The position numbers were made by a program, and so were the translations under genes. A DNA stretch of 64,000 nucleotides, from NCBI GenBank assembly GCA_942492205.1, contig CALODT010000001.1:496001-560000 (forward strand), read 5' to 3'. A model generated the notes under the pieces. That model saw only the letters and a list, made by a program, of their open reading frames with translations. It was not told where the DNA came from and did not search any database. The DNA comes from UBA1847 sp942492205. GTDB taxonomy: Bacteria > Pseudomonadota > Gammaproteobacteria > Steroidobacterales > Woeseiaceae. The first letter of the stretch is position 1, and the number at the start of each line of letters is the position of its first letter. Below, piece after piece: positions 50,601-59,704 of this stretch.

Positions 50601-52367
50601 ATGGCTTACGTTGCAATTGCAGACCGTGACCATGAAGTCGAGCATCACGATCCGCAGACGTTCATAACCAAGTACATCTGGAGCCAGGACCACAAGGTCA
50701 TCGCCATCCAGTACGGCATGACGGCCATCTTTGTCGGTCTGATCGCGCTGGGCCTGTCGGCGATGATGCGCCTGCAGCTGGGCTTCCCCGACACATTCTC
50801 GTTTATTAACCCTGAGAATTATTACCAGTTCGTCACCATGCACGGCATGATCATGGTGATCTACCTGCTCACGGCACTGTTCCTGGGCGGCTTCGGCAAC
50901 TACCTGATTCCGCTGATGGTGCGGCGCGCGCGACATGGTGTTCCCGTACCTGAACATGCTGAGCTACTGGATCTACCTGCTCGCAGTTGTGGTGCTGGCG
51001 TCGACCTTCTTCGTGCCAGGCGGCTCGACCGGCGCCGGCTGGACGCTGTACCCGCCGCAGGCGATCATGCCGGGCACGCCCGGCGTCGACTGGGGCATCC
51101 TGCTGATGCTCGCGTCGCTCGCGGTATTCATCGTTGCCTTTACGATGGGCGGCCTCAATTACATCACGACGGTGCTGCAGGCGCGCTGCAAGGGCATGAC
51201 GCTGATGCGCATGCCCCTGTCCGTCTGGGGTATTTTCATTGCGACCGTGCTGGGTCTGCTGGCGTTCCCGGCATTGCTGGTCAGCGCGATCATGATGTTG
51301 TTCGACAAGACGCTGCATACCAGCTTCTTCATGCCGGCCATCAGCTCGATGGGCACGGACCCCGGCTATACCGGCGGCAGCCCGATCCTGTTTCAGCACC
51401 TGTTCTGGTTTTTCGGCCACCCGGAGGTCTACATTGTTGCGCTGCCCGCTTTCGGCATCGTTTCCGATCTCTTAAGCACGCATGCGCGCAAGAACATTTT
51501 CGGCTACCGCATGATGGTCTGGGCGATCATTGCGATCGGTGGCCTCAGCTTTGTCGTCTGGGCGCATCACATGTACGTCAGCGGCATGAACCCGTACTTC
51601 GGTTTCTTCTTCGCGACGACAACGCTGATCATCGCGGTGCCGACCGCGATCAAGGTCTACAACTGGGTGCTGACGCTGTGGCGCGGCAATATCCATCTCA
51701 GGGTGCCCATGCTGTTCGCGATCGGCTTCATCTTCACGTTCATCAACGGCGGGCTGACCGGCCTGTTCCTCGGCAACGTCACGATCGACCTGCCGCTGTC
51801 GGATACCTATTTCGTGGTCGCGCACTTCCACATGGTGATGGGTGTCTCGCCGGTGCTGGTGGTGTTCGGTGCCATCTATCACTGGTGGCCCAAGATCACC
51901 GGCAAGATGTACAACGAGACGCTGGGCAAGTGGCATTTCTGGATGACGTTCCTGGGAACGTACTCGATTTACCTGCCGATGCACTACCTCGGATTCCAGG
52001 GTGTGCCGCGGCGCTACTTCGCGATGGGCAATACCGAGTTCATGCCGGATTCCGCACAGGACCTCAACGCCTGGATCACGATGTCGGCGCTGTTCGTTGC
52101 CGTTACGCAAGTGCTGTTCTTCGTCAACGTGATCTGGAGCCTTACGAACGAGGGCCGAAGTCCGATCCCAATCCCTGGGGGGCAACGACGCTGGAGTGGC
52201 AGACGCCGGACCACCCGCCCAAGCACGGCAACTGGGGTCACGAACTACCGGTCGTACACCGGTGGGCCTATGACTACAGCGTGCCCGGTTACGAGGACGA
52301 TTTCATTCCGCAGAATGTATCGGCCGACGATGCGCCGGCCGGGCGCGACCATGAAGGTGGCCACTAG
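50601..52367 (+). CDS. coxA: cytochrome c oxidase subunit I, frameshifted in this sequence
   Basis: The catalytic subunit, which reduces O2 and pumps protons. Ligands are visible: haem a histidines in FVTMHGMIMV and VVAHFHMVM, the CuB site GHPEVY with its cross-linked tyrosine, and the VWAHHMYVSGMN pair. The glutamate of GHPEV marks family A1. The start is the ATG at 50601 after AAAGGGG. Near 50925 one extra base breaks the first 110 residues from the core, and a further shift near 52140 leads into the tail EPYERGPKSDPNPWGATTLEW. Both junctions look like single-base consensus errors. Confidence 0.93.
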   Translation: MAYVAIADRDHEVEHHDPQTFITKYIWSQDHKVIAIQYGMTAIFVGLIALGLSAMMRLQLGFPDTFSFINPENYYQFVTMHGMIMVIYLLTALFLGGFGNYLIPLMVRRARHGVPVPEHAELLDLPARSCGAGVDLLRARRLDRRRLDAVPAAGDHAGHARRRLGHPADARVARGIHRCLYDGRPQLHHDGAAGALQGHDADAHAPVRLGYFHCDRAGSAGVPGIAGQRDHDVVRQDAAYQLLHAGHQLDGHGPRLYRRQPDPVSAPVLVFRPPGGLHCCAARFRHRFRSLKHACAQEHFRLPHDGLGDHCDRWPQLCRLGASHVRQRHEPVLRFLLRDDNADHRGADRDQGLQLGADAVARQYPSQGAHAVRDRLHLHVHQRRADRPVPRQRHDRPAAVGYLFRGRALPHGDGCLAGAGGVRCHLSLVAQDHRQDVQRDAGQVAFLDDVPGNVLDLPADALPRIPGCAAALLRDGQYRVHAGFRTGPQRLDHDVGAVRCRYASAVLRQRDLEPYERGPKSDPNPWGATTLEWQTPDHPPKHGNWGHELPVVHRWAYDYSVPGYEDDFIPQNVSADDAPAGRDHEGGH

Positions 52368-52398
52368 TGGCTATGCTTGCAGATAGCCAGGAGCAGCA

Positions 52399-53064
52399 AT
52401 GACCATCGCACTGCTGTTCCTGGCGGTGATTCTTGCCACGCTGCTCGGCTGGCTGTTGAAACAGTCATTCAATACCCAGCCCTGGGTCGCCGATGTGGTT
52501 GCTGACACGGCGCATGAGGGCCCTCTGGGCACCAACGTCCGCCTGATCGGTCTGCTGACGCTGCTCGCGGTCATATCCTCGTTTTTCGCCCTGATCCTGA
52601 GTGCGTACGCGCTGCGCATGGAGCTTGGCGACTGGGTGCCATTGAGCGAGCCGCAGCTGCTATGGATCAACACGGTCATGCTGGCATTGGCAAGTATCGT
52701 CTTCCAGTGGACGCGTAGTGCCGCCGTCGCGCAACAGACCTCGAGGCTTGCCCCCGGTCTGATCCTGACCGGCCTGTTAACGGCAGCTTTCATCATAGGC
52801 CAGCTGATTGCCTGGCAGCAGTTGCAGGCATCCGGTCAGTTGATTACCAACAATCCGGCCAACGCGTTTTTCTATTTTCTGACCGGCGCGCATGCCGTGC
52901 ATATTGCGGGCGGCTTGTACGTCTGGGCGAGAGCGACCGCAAAAGTTCTCCTGGGTCATGCAGATGATCCGGCGATCGCCCGCAGCATCGAGCTGTGCAC
53001 GATTTACTGGCACTTCCTGCTGTTGGTCTGGCTGGTGCTTTTTGGATTGCTGTTGTCGACCTAA
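52399..53064 (+). CDS. haem-copper oxidase subunit III-family protein, first of two
   Basis: A 221-residue, roughly six-helix protein in the subunit III fold. It carries FYFLTGAHAVHIAGGLYVWARAT near residue 155 and ends with IYWHFLLLVWLVLFGLLLST, the usual C-terminal form. It is more divergent than the next gene. The ribosome site AGGAG is good. Together with the following paralogue it makes a tandem pair, which is unusual; one may serve as an assembly or stabilising subunit. Confidence 0.88.
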   Translation: MTIALLFLAVILATLLGWLLKQSFNTQPWVADVVADTAHEGPLGTNVRLIGLLTLLAVISSFFALILSAYALRMELGDWVPLSEPQLLWINTVMLALASIVFQWTRSAAVAQQTSRLAPGLILTGLLTAAFIIGQLIAWQQLQASGQLITNNPANAFFYFLTGAHAVHIAGGLYVWARATAKVLLGHADDPAIARSIELCTIYWHFLLLVWLVLFGLLLST

Positions 53065-53073
53065 GGGGTCCTT

Positions 53074-53760
53074 ATGTCTGAAGCGGTAGTGAGTGGAGCA
53101 GAATTAGAGGCGGCTGGAAAGCAAGGCGTCGTCGACGATTTCTCGCGTGACAAGCAGGTATTCGGCGTGCCCTGGGGCAAGGCCATGATGTGGATCTTTC
53201 TGCTCAGCGATACCTTCATCTTCAGCTGCTTTCTCGTCGGCTACATGTCCGTTCGCATCGCCACGACGGATCCCTGGCCGAGTCCTTCAGAGGTATTCGC
53301 ATTGCAGGCGTTTGGCTACGACGTGCCGCTGCTGCTGATCGCTATCATGACGTTCGTGCTGATTACCTCATCGGGCACGATGGCGCTCGCCGTGAACATG
53401 GGCTATCGCAAGGATCGCAACAAGACGTTCTGGCTCATGATTGCGACAGCGGTCCTCGGCGCGACGTTCGTTAGCATGCAGGCCTACGAATGGACCAAGT
53501 TGATCTCGGAAGGCGTGCGTCCCTGGGAAAACCCCTTCGGTGCCGCCCAGTTCGGCTCAAGCTTCTTCATGATCACGGGCTTCCACGGCATGCACGTTTC
53601 GGCGGGCGTTATCTACCTGCTGGTTATCGCGTTCCGTGTGCGGAATGGATTTTACGAAAAGCGCGGCGGCAACTACGAGATCGTCGAAATCACGGGCCTG
53701 TACTGGCACTTTGTCGACCTCGTCTGGGTATTCATTTTCGCATTCTTCTACCTCTGGTAA
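53074..53760 (+). CDS. coxC: haem-copper oxidase subunit III, second of two
   Basis: A 228-residue protein much closer to classic subunit III: VPWGKAMMWIFLLSDTFIFSCFLVGYM opens it, followed by FGSSFFMITGFHGMHVSAGVIYLL and GLYWHFVDLVWVFIFAFFYLW. It starts nine bases after the first subunit III-like gene, with AAGGGG upstream. Subunit III stabilises the oxygen-reducing core and helps proton uptake. Confidence 0.93.
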   Translation: MSEAVVSGAELEAAGKQGVVDDFSRDKQVFGVPWGKAMMWIFLLSDTFIFSCFLVGYMSVRIATTDPWPSPSEVFALQAFGYDVPLLLIAIMTFVLITSSGTMALAVNMGYRKDRNKTFWLMIATAVLGATFVSMQAYEWTKLISEGVRPWENPFGAAQFGSSFFMITGFHGMHVSAGVIYLLVIAFRVRNGFYEKRGGNYEIVEITGLYWHFVDLVWVFIFAFFYLW

Positions 53761-53778
53761 GAGACAGGAGTCATCGCA

Positions 53779-54120
53779 ATGGCTGAAGAAGGTCAACAAC
53801 ATCCGCTGAGAATCTACTGGATCATGTGGGGCGCACTGTTCGTGCTCAGTGGCTTTTCCTATGCCACGGACTTCATGGACGACGGGCCAGTGCGAACATT
53901 CCTGATCCTGCTCTTCATGATGCTGAAAGCGGGCGGAATCATCTGGATATTCATGCACATGGGCTGGGAACGCCTCGCGCTCAAGCTCGCTATTCTCGGG
54001 CCGCCGGTGGCGATACTGGTACTGATCTGGCTGATGTCCTACGAGGGCCTCTACATCGAGGACACGCGTGTCGAGTATTATGGCGAGAGCACGATGGAGC
54101 CGCAGACGCCGCACCACTAG
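53779..54120 (+). CDS. cytochrome c oxidase subunit IV-family protein
   Basis: A 113-residue membrane protein with three predicted helices, of the bacterial subunit IV (CtaF/CyoD-like) family. It carries IYWIMWGALFVLSGFSYATDF and LLFMMLKAGGIIWIFMHMGWER, a segment typical of the family. It lies 18 bases after coxC and ends the cox operon, just before a strong terminator. Subunit IV-like proteins assist assembly of the oxidase core. Confidence 0.9.
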   Translation: MAEEGQQHPLRIYWIMWGALFVLSGFSYATDFMDDGPVRTFLILLFMMLKAGGIIWIFMHMGWERLALKLAILGPPVAILVLIWLMSYEGLYIEDTRVEYYGESTMEPQTPHH

Positions 54121-54140
54121 GACCCGTTCAGTTATTTGCA

Positions 54141-54166
54141 GGGCCCGTGAACTCGGGCCCTTTTTT
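54141..54166 (+). terminator. Rho-independent terminator of the cox operon
   Basis: GGGCCCG, a six-base loop and CGGGCCC followed by six T residues, directly after the subunit IV stop. The stem has seven perfect GC-rich pairs. The nupC gene starts 17 bases beyond it. Confidence 0.92.
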
Positions 54167-54183
54167 ATTGAGGATACAGTGTC

Positions 54184-55407
54184 ATGCAGGCAGCCATGAG
54201 TCTCGTTGGCGTCGTTACGATCTTTCTCCTGGCAACCCTGTTGTCAAGCAACCGGCGCGCCATCAATGGTCGGACGGTGTCGATGGCGTTCCTCGTACAG
54301 TTCACAATTGCCGCGCTGGTCCTGTTTGTACCGGCCGGTGGCGTCGTCCTCGACAAGGTTGTGCAGGGTGTGCAGACCGTCATCAATTATGGCAATGACG
54401 GCATCGACTTTGTCTTCGGCTCCAATATTACGCCGACGCTCGGCTTTACGATCGCGTTTAACGTACTGCCTGTGATCGTGTTTTTCGCAGCGCTGATGTC
54501 CGTGTTGTACTACCTGGGCATCATGCAGCGTGTCGTCGGCGTATTCGGCGGCTGGTTGCACCGATTGTTGCAGACCAGTCACGCCGAATCGGTATCAGCG
54601 GTCTCGAATATTTTTGTCGGCCATACCGATGCGCCGCTGGTTGTGAAGCCGTATCTTGCCGGCATGACCCAGTCCGAGTTGTTCGCGGTCATGACCGGGG
54701 GCTGCGCGACGATTGCCGGCGCCGTAATGATGGGCTACGCACAAATGGGCGTGGAGCTGAAATACCTCATTACCGCGAGCTTCATGGCGGCACCAGGCGC
54801 GCTCATGATGGCAAAGATCATCATGCCGGAGACCGAGCCGCACGACGAACGGCCGCACGCCGAGCTGGTCGATCCTGCCGATCAACCGGTCAATATTTTC
54901 GAGGCGATCGGCAACGGTGCGATGACGGGCATGCAGGTCGCTATGGCGGTTGGTGCCATGCTCATTGCCTTCGTGGGCCTCATCTACCTGGTCAATGGGG
55001 TGCTCAGCGGCGTCGGCGGCTGGTTCGGCTTCGACGGGCTGACGCTGCAATGGCTGCTTGGACATGTTTTCTCACCGATCGCCTTCCTGCTCGGCGTGCC
55101 CTGGGCGGAAGCCACACAGGCCGGCAGCCTGATCGGCCAGAAGCTGGTGATCAACGAGTTCTATGCCTATGTCAGCTTCATAGAAATCAAGGACTCGTTG
55201 TCGCCTTACACGCAACTGGTTGTAACATTTGCCCTGTGCGGCTTCTCAAATCTGGCCTCCATCGCTATCCTGCTCGGCGGGCTGGGCGCTGTAGTGCCCT
55301 CGCGTCGACACGATATAGCAAGGCTGGGCCTCAAGGCGGTCATTGCGGGTACACTGGTCAACCTGATGAACGCATCGCTGGCTGGTTTCTTTTTTTCGCT
55401 GCAGTGA
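54184..55407 (+). CDS. nupC: NupC-family concentrative nucleoside transporter
   Basis: A 407-residue nucleoside symporter of the CNT family. N-terminal helices end in a segment with GVFGGWLHRLLQTSHAESVSAVSNIFVGHTDAPL, the conserved substrate region, followed by MTGGCATIAGAVMMGYAQMG and CGFSNLASIAILLGGLGAV near the end. It imports nucleosides with protons or sodium. The deoB gene begins 15 bases downstream, forming an uptake-and-breakdown operon. Confidence 0.93.
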   Translation: MQAAMSLVGVVTIFLLATLLSSNRRAINGRTVSMAFLVQFTIAALVLFVPAGGVVLDKVVQGVQTVINYGNDGIDFVFGSNITPTLGFTIAFNVLPVIVFFAALMSVLYYLGIMQRVVGVFGGWLHRLLQTSHAESVSAVSNIFVGHTDAPLVVKPYLAGMTQSELFAVMTGGCATIAGAVMMGYAQMGVELKYLITASFMAAPGALMMAKIIMPETEPHDERPHAELVDPADQPVNIFEAIGNGAMTGMQVAMAVGAMLIAFVGLIYLVNGVLSGVGGWFGFDGLTLQWLLGHVFSPIAFLLGVPWAEATQAGSLIGQKLVINEFYAYVSFIEIKDSLSPYTQLVVTFALCGFSNLASIAILLGGLGAVVPSRRHDIARLGLKAVIAGTLVNLMNASLAGFFFSLQ

Positions 55408-55421
55408 TTTGGAGCAGATAG

Positions 55422-56621
55422 ATGGGCAGGGCAATCATCCTGGTTTTGGATTCCTTCGGCATCGGTGCAACCGCGGATGCGGACAAGTTCGGCGATGTCG
55501 GTGCGAATACGCTGGGTAGTATTGCGCGTGTTCGAGCGAACTCGGCCGACGGTCCGTTACGCCTTCCGAACCTTTCGAGCCTGGGGCTGTACCACGCCGC
55601 CAAAGAGAGCACGGGTGAGTTTCCGGCCGGCGTAGACACGAATATCGAAGTCGTGGGGGCCTATGGGCACGCTGCCGAACTTTCGAGTGGCAAGGACACC
55701 CCCAGTGGTCACTGGGAGATCGCCGGCGTACCGGTGCTGTTCGACTGGGGCTACTTTTCCAAGAAGACCGATACTTTTCCACCAGCGCTGTTGGAAGAAC
55801 TCATCGAACGGGCAGGTCTCCCTGGGGTACTCGGCAATTGTCATTCGTCGGGCACGACCATCATCGCCGAGCTCGGAGACGAGCATGTGCGCAGCGGTAA
55901 ACCTATTGTTTACACATCGGCTGACAGCGTCTTCCAGATAGCCTGCCACGAAGAAGCGTTTGGTCTGCAACGACTTTACGACCTGTGCGACATTGCCCGC
56001 GAGCTGGTGGACGACTACAAGATTGGCCGGGTAATTGCGCGCCCGTTCGTCGGTGAAGGACCAGCAAGTTACGTGCGCACCGGCAATCGTCGCGACCTGA
56101 CGACGCCACCGCACGCGCCTACCGTGCTCGACAAGCTGGTCGAGAGTGGCGGCGATGTCTACAGCATTGGCAAGATTGCCGATATCTATGCGCACAAGGG
56201 CATCACGAAGAAGGTTAAAGCGACCGGCAACGCCGCCCTGTTCGACGCAACTCTTGAGGCAATGAAGGAGGCGGGCGACCGCTCGATCATTTTCACGAAC
56301 TTCGTCGATTTCGACATGTTGTACGGCCATCGTCGCGACGTTGACGGCTATGCGGCTGCACTCGAATATTTTGACGGTCGCTTGCCGGAACTGATGGAGC
56401 AAATGCGACAGGACGACCTGCTTGTACTGTGTGCCGATCACGGTTGCGACCCGACGTGGGAGGGCAGCGACCACACGAGGGAGCACATCCCGGTACTGGC
56501 GTACGGCGGCGGCGTCAAAGCGGGCTCACTGGGGCGTCGAGATTCCTTCGCTGACATAGGGCAGACGGTGGCGGCGCACCTCGGGCTCGCGCCAATGGAT
56601 TACGGCACCAGCTTCCTTTGA
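55422..56621 (+). CDS. deoB: phosphopentomutase
   Basis: A 399-residue metal-dependent phosphopentomutase that interconverts (deoxy)ribose 1-phosphate and 5-phosphate. Metal and phosphate motifs of the alkaline-phosphatase superfamily are present: VLDSFGIGATADADKFGDVGANTL at the start, GKDTPSGHWEI near residue 88, and CADHGCDPTWEGSDHTREHIPVL near the end. Length and layout are standard. It is coupled to nupC and works with DeoA, encoded at the window end, in nucleoside breakdown. Confidence 0.96.
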   Translation: MGRAIILVLDSFGIGATADADKFGDVGANTLGSIARVRANSADGPLRLPNLSSLGLYHAAKESTGEFPAGVDTNIEVVGAYGHAAELSSGKDTPSGHWEIAGVPVLFDWGYFSKKTDTFPPALLEELIERAGLPGVLGNCHSSGTTIIAELGDEHVRSGKPIVYTSADSVFQIACHEEAFGLQRLYDLCDIARELVDDYKIGRVIARPFVGEGPASYVRTGNRRDLTTPPHAPTVLDKLVESGGDVYSIGKIADIYAHKGITKKVKATGNAALFDATLEAMKEAGDRSIIFTNFVDFDMLYGHRRDVDGYAAALEYFDGRLPELMEQMRQDDLLVLCADHGCDPTWEGSDHTREHIPVLAYGGGVKAGSLGRRDSFADIGQTVAAHLGLAPMDYGTSFL

Positions 56622-56652
56622 GCCTGGCAACAGCTAACGCCGCCGGCGCCTT

Positions 56653-57609
56653 TCAGCAACGCGCCTTGATCGCGTCAATGTGCTCCTGGAAAGTGCGACT
56701 GACAGCGAGTGGCACCGTCTGCGATTCGCGCCGTCCCGCAAGGAGGTCCTCCCCGACCGCTGTCGTCTCATAGGCGTAACCGTGCGAGCGACGTTTATCC
56801 GAGAAGGACTCAGTCTCTGCGTCGTCTCGATAAAGATGGCACTCGCTGGCGGCCCAGAAGTCCGGAATCACGATACGCCCCTTATCGCCGATAATGTGGG
56901 TCTGATTCGGTAGCCGGCAGCGAAACGAGCACGACAACGTCGCCGCACAGTCCTCATAGTTGAACATTGCTACGACGTCGTCCTCAACGCCGTTCGGTGC
57001 GTTACGTGACACGACGTCGATACTCACAGGGCTGCGGCGTGTGAACAGGTAGGCAATCGCGACCGGATAGATACCCATGTCGGAGACAACCCCGCCGCCT
57101 AGTTTCGCGTTGTATTCACGGCTGTCCTCGGAATACGGCAGCGGGAAGCCAAAGTCCGAGCGGATATGGAGTAGCCGGCCGATTTCTCCCGCCTCGAACC
57201 AGCTCAGTGCCTTGCTGATTGCAGGCAGGAACCAGGTCCACATGGCTTCCATCAGGTAGCCGTCCGTTGCGGTCAGGACCCCGGCCAGCGTGTCGATTTC
57301 GCCAACCGACATCGCCAGAGGTTTCTCGCAGAGAACCGCTTTGCCGGCTCGCAGGGCGTCACTCGTATGCTGACAATGCAGCGAATGCGGGGTTGCGACG
57401 TAGATCGCGTCGATACCAGGATCTTCGTAGAGCAGCTGGTAGCTAGAATGCGCGACGGGTATCTCGTGCCGTGCCGCAAATTCAGCGGCTTTGTCCGCCG
57501 AGCGCGAAGCAACGGCCGTGAGGATCCCGTTTTCGACAAACGCGAAATCGTCGGCAAATTGATGTGCGATGCGCGCGGTACTCAGAATGCCCCAGCGAAT
57601 CTTCCGCAT
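56653..57609 (-). CDS. Gfo/Idh/MocA-family NAD(P)-dependent oxidoreductase
   Basis: A 318-residue oxidoreductase. The N-terminal Rossmann domain (WGILSTARIAHQFADDF) and the EKPLAMS motif near residue 96, typical of the family, are followed by a C-terminal β-domain with MEAMWTWFLPA. The substrate (sugar, inositol or dihydrodiol) cannot be told from sequence. It is convergent with deoB (31 bases between) and lies six bases downstream of the thioesterase gene on the same strand. Confidence 0.9.
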   Translation of the reverse strand: MRKIRWGILSTARIAHQFADDFAFVENGILTAVASRSADKAAEFAARHEIPVAHSSYQLLYEDPGIDAIYVATPHSLHCQHTSDALRAGKAVLCEKPLAMSVGEIDTLAGVLTATDGYLMEAMWTWFLPAISKALSWFEAGEIGRLLHIRSDFGFPLPYSEDSREYNAKLGGGVVSDMGIYPVAIAYLFTRRSPVSIDVVSRNAPNGVEDDVVAMFNYEDCAATLSCSFRCRLPNQTHIIGDKGRIVIPDFWAASECHLYRDDAETESFSDKRRSHGYAYETTAVGEDLLAGRRESQTVPLAVSRTFQEHIDAIKARC

Positions 57610-57615
57610 CCGCTA

Positions 57616-58089
57616 TTATCGCTCGCTGCCTGCGTCTTTCCAGGACTCCGCAACGCGGATCGCGATCACTTCGCCCTCGGCTGTCTGCGTATCGCCGGAG
57701 TAGGCGCGGCATTTTACAACGGTCTTCCTGTCAGCACATTCTGCGATCGTGGCGCGTAGCACGATCTCCTGGTCGATCGGTGTCGGTGCCAGGTAGTTCA
57801 CCGTCAGCCGTCCCGTGACGCACCAGATTTCAGGCGGCTCCCCGATGGCGCGGCCTTCCAGCCTGTAGTAGTTGGACATGGCGGTATTCACGCAATGGCA
57901 GTCGATAATGCTCGCTATCGTTCCGCCATAAACGTACTGCAGCGGGCCGGCGCTTTGCTCGGGCCTGGGCTGGTAGTGGCAAACGCATTCGTCGCCATGC
58001 CAGTGACTCTTGATGCGCAGTCCCTTGTCGTTGTCTGCTCCACAGCCATAGCAATGGTGCTGCGGGACCTGGTCCTGGATGGCGCTCAT
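57616..58089 (-). CDS. PaaI/YbdB-type hotdog thioesterase
   Basis: A 157-residue hotdog-fold protein. It opens with HHCYGCGADNDKGLRIKSHW, the CxxC segment seen in PaaI-like members, and has YVYGGTIASIIDCHCVNTAM with the catalytic region and LTVNYLAPTPID. It would hydrolyse acyl-CoA thioesters. The gene lies six bases upstream of the Gfo/Idh gene and 69 bases after the amidohydrolase gene, all on the minus strand. Confidence 0.85.
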   Translation of the reverse strand: MSAIQDQVPQHHCYGCGADNDKGLRIKSHWHGDECVCHYQPRPEQSAGPLQYVYGGTIASIIDCHCVNTAMSNYYRLEGRAIGEPPEIWCVTGRLTVNYLAPTPIDQEIVLRATIAECADRKTVVKCRAYSGDTQTAEGEVIAIRVAESWKDAGSER

Positions 58090-58158
58090 GTGCGGATGAC
58101 AGCCATTGTTGTGTGCAAGAGGGTCGAAGCATGCTGCATAGGGTCTCCTTCGCGTGAC

Positions 58159-59598
58159 TTAGCGGTTCCGGTTTCTTTCTTCCAGCGCCGCCTGGATACG
58201 CGCGGCGAACTCCCTCGCCTCGGTCGCGACTCGAGCCGTGTCTATCGTGAGCATCTCGCCGTCCTTCATCAGGATCTTGCCGTCGACAACGACCGACGCG
58301 ACATCCTGCTCGTCGGAGACCCAGACGAGGTGCGAGACCACGTCATAGGTCGGCACGTGGTGCACGTCGTCAAAAGCCACCTGAATGAGGTCTGCACGCT
58401 TGCCGACCTCCAGTGATCCGATCGTATCCCCAAGGCCAATTGCGGTCGCGCCGCCCCGTGTCGCCATCGTAAGCACCGTCGTCGCAGACAGCACTTCGGG
58501 ATTCATGCGATCGACTTTCTGCAGCAGTGAGGCTAGCCGCATCTCTTCCCACATATCCAGGTCATTGTTGCTGGCGGCGCCATCGGTGCCAAGGCCAACG
58601 CGAACGCCTGCCGCCAGCATCGCGGCGATCGGTGCTATGCCCGACGCAATTTTCATGTTCGACGTCGGGTTGTGAATCACACCTACATTGCGTTTCGCAA
58701 GGATGGGGATTTCCTCTGGCGTCGGCCACACCACGTGCGCGGCGATCGTCGGGCCCTCAAAGAAACCGATGGACTCGAACAGGTCGATGCTGGTCATACC
58801 ATAGGTATCTTTCGAATACTGCACCTCGAAGGGTGACTCTGACAGGTGGATACTGATTGGCACGCCATACCGCATAGCTGCCGAACGCGTGGCAGCCAGC
58901 TGCTCGGCGTTCAGCGTGTAGTTGGCGTGTGGGCCGAATATTGGCGTTATGCGCTCGTTCCTGCCCTGCCATCTTTCGATGAAGCCATTGCCCTTGTTGA
59001 TTGAGTCGTCTGCGTTTTCGGCATCGGGGCTGCGCTGATCGATAACCGTAGCGGAGATCATGGCGCGCAGGCCGCAGCGATCGACGACATCGGCGATCGT
59101 GTCCGGGAAGTAGTACATGTCGACAAAAGTCGTTGTGCCGCCGCGGATCATTTCCCAACAGGCGAGCTCAGTACCGATGCGCACGAACTCCTGATCGACA
59201 AACTCGACTTCGGCGGGAAAGATGTAGTTATTGAGCCAATCCATCAGCGCCAGGTCGTCTGCAACGCCACGCAGCAGGGTCATGGCGGCGTGGGAGTGGC
59301 CATTGACCAGTCCCGGCATGACAATGCGTTTCTCGCCCTCGAGAATCTGCGCCGCGGAGTAGTCTGCAAGAATCTGATCGGCCGTTCCGATCGCGACAAT
59401 CATGTTTTCGTCGACGGCGACTGCACCGTTCTCGACGATTGTGCCGGCCTCATCCATGCTGACCACGTAGTCACCGCGAATGATGAGGTCGATCTGGCCG
59501 TCTTCGCCGCTGGCCCCCCCGGGGGCGTCGGGAGCACTGCATCCGCCCAGGCTTAACGTCCAATAAAGCGCACAGAAACAGGTAGTTAGTCTTTTCAT
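58159..59598 (-). CDS. lipoprotein amidohydrolase, MTA/SAH-deaminase (MtaD/TRZ-ATZ) family
   Basis: A 479-residue aminohydrolase with the full metal set of the MtaD group: GLVNGHSHAAMTLLRG, GPHANYTL, SIHLSESPFEV, IAAHVVWP and GLGTDGAASNNDLDMWEE. Cytoplasmic family members deaminate methylthioadenosine, adenosylhomocysteine or guanine-like substrates. Unlike those, it has a type II signal with lipobox LGGC-S, so it should sit in the periplasm. The ATG at 59598 follows AGAGGAA; the open frame runs 18 codons further. A TonB receptor gene lies immediately upstream on the same strand. Confidence 0.88.
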   Translation of the reverse strand: MKRLTTCFCALYWTLSLGGCSAPDAPGGASGEDGQIDLIIRGDYVVSMDEAGTIVENGAVAVDENMIVAIGTADQILADYSAAQILEGEKRIVMPGLVNGHSHAAMTLLRGVADDLALMDWLNNYIFPAEVEFVDQEFVRIGTELACWEMIRGGTTTFVDMYYFPDTIADVVDRCGLRAMISATVIDQRSPDAENADDSINKGNGFIERWQGRNERITPIFGPHANYTLNAEQLAATRSAAMRYGVPISIHLSESPFEVQYSKDTYGMTSIDLFESIGFFEGPTIAAHVVWPTPEEIPILAKRNVGVIHNPTSNMKIASGIAPIAAMLAAGVRVGLGTDGAASNNDLDMWEEMRLASLLQKVDRMNPEVLSATTVLTMATRGGATAIGLGDTIGSLEVGKRADLIQVAFDDVHHVPTYDVVSHLVWVSDEQDVASVVVDGKILMKDGEMLTIDTARVATEAREFAARIQAALEERNRNR

Positions 59599-59650
59599 GG
59601 GTTCCTCTCTTGGCGGCAATTGTAGCACCCGCCTTCGGCGTTCCCCGAGC

Positions 59651-59682
59651 AAAAAAAGAGCCGGTCGAAAGACCGGCTCTTT
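59651..59682 (-). terminator. terminator between the TonB receptor and amidohydrolase genes
   Basis: On the minus strand, AAAGAGCCGGTC, a four-base loop and GACCGGCTCTTT run into a seven-T stretch. It lies directly after the TonB receptor stop and before the amidohydrolase start. It should terminate most receptor transcripts, so read-through, not a simple operon, would link the two genes. Confidence 0.92.
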
Positions 59683-59704
59683 GGCAATGCCTGGAAGCGA
59701 CGAC

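Noticed and set aside
50601..52367. coxA as a true pseudogene
   Set aside because: All haem and copper ligands are intact and the breaks are single-base changes, so sequence error is likelier than decay.
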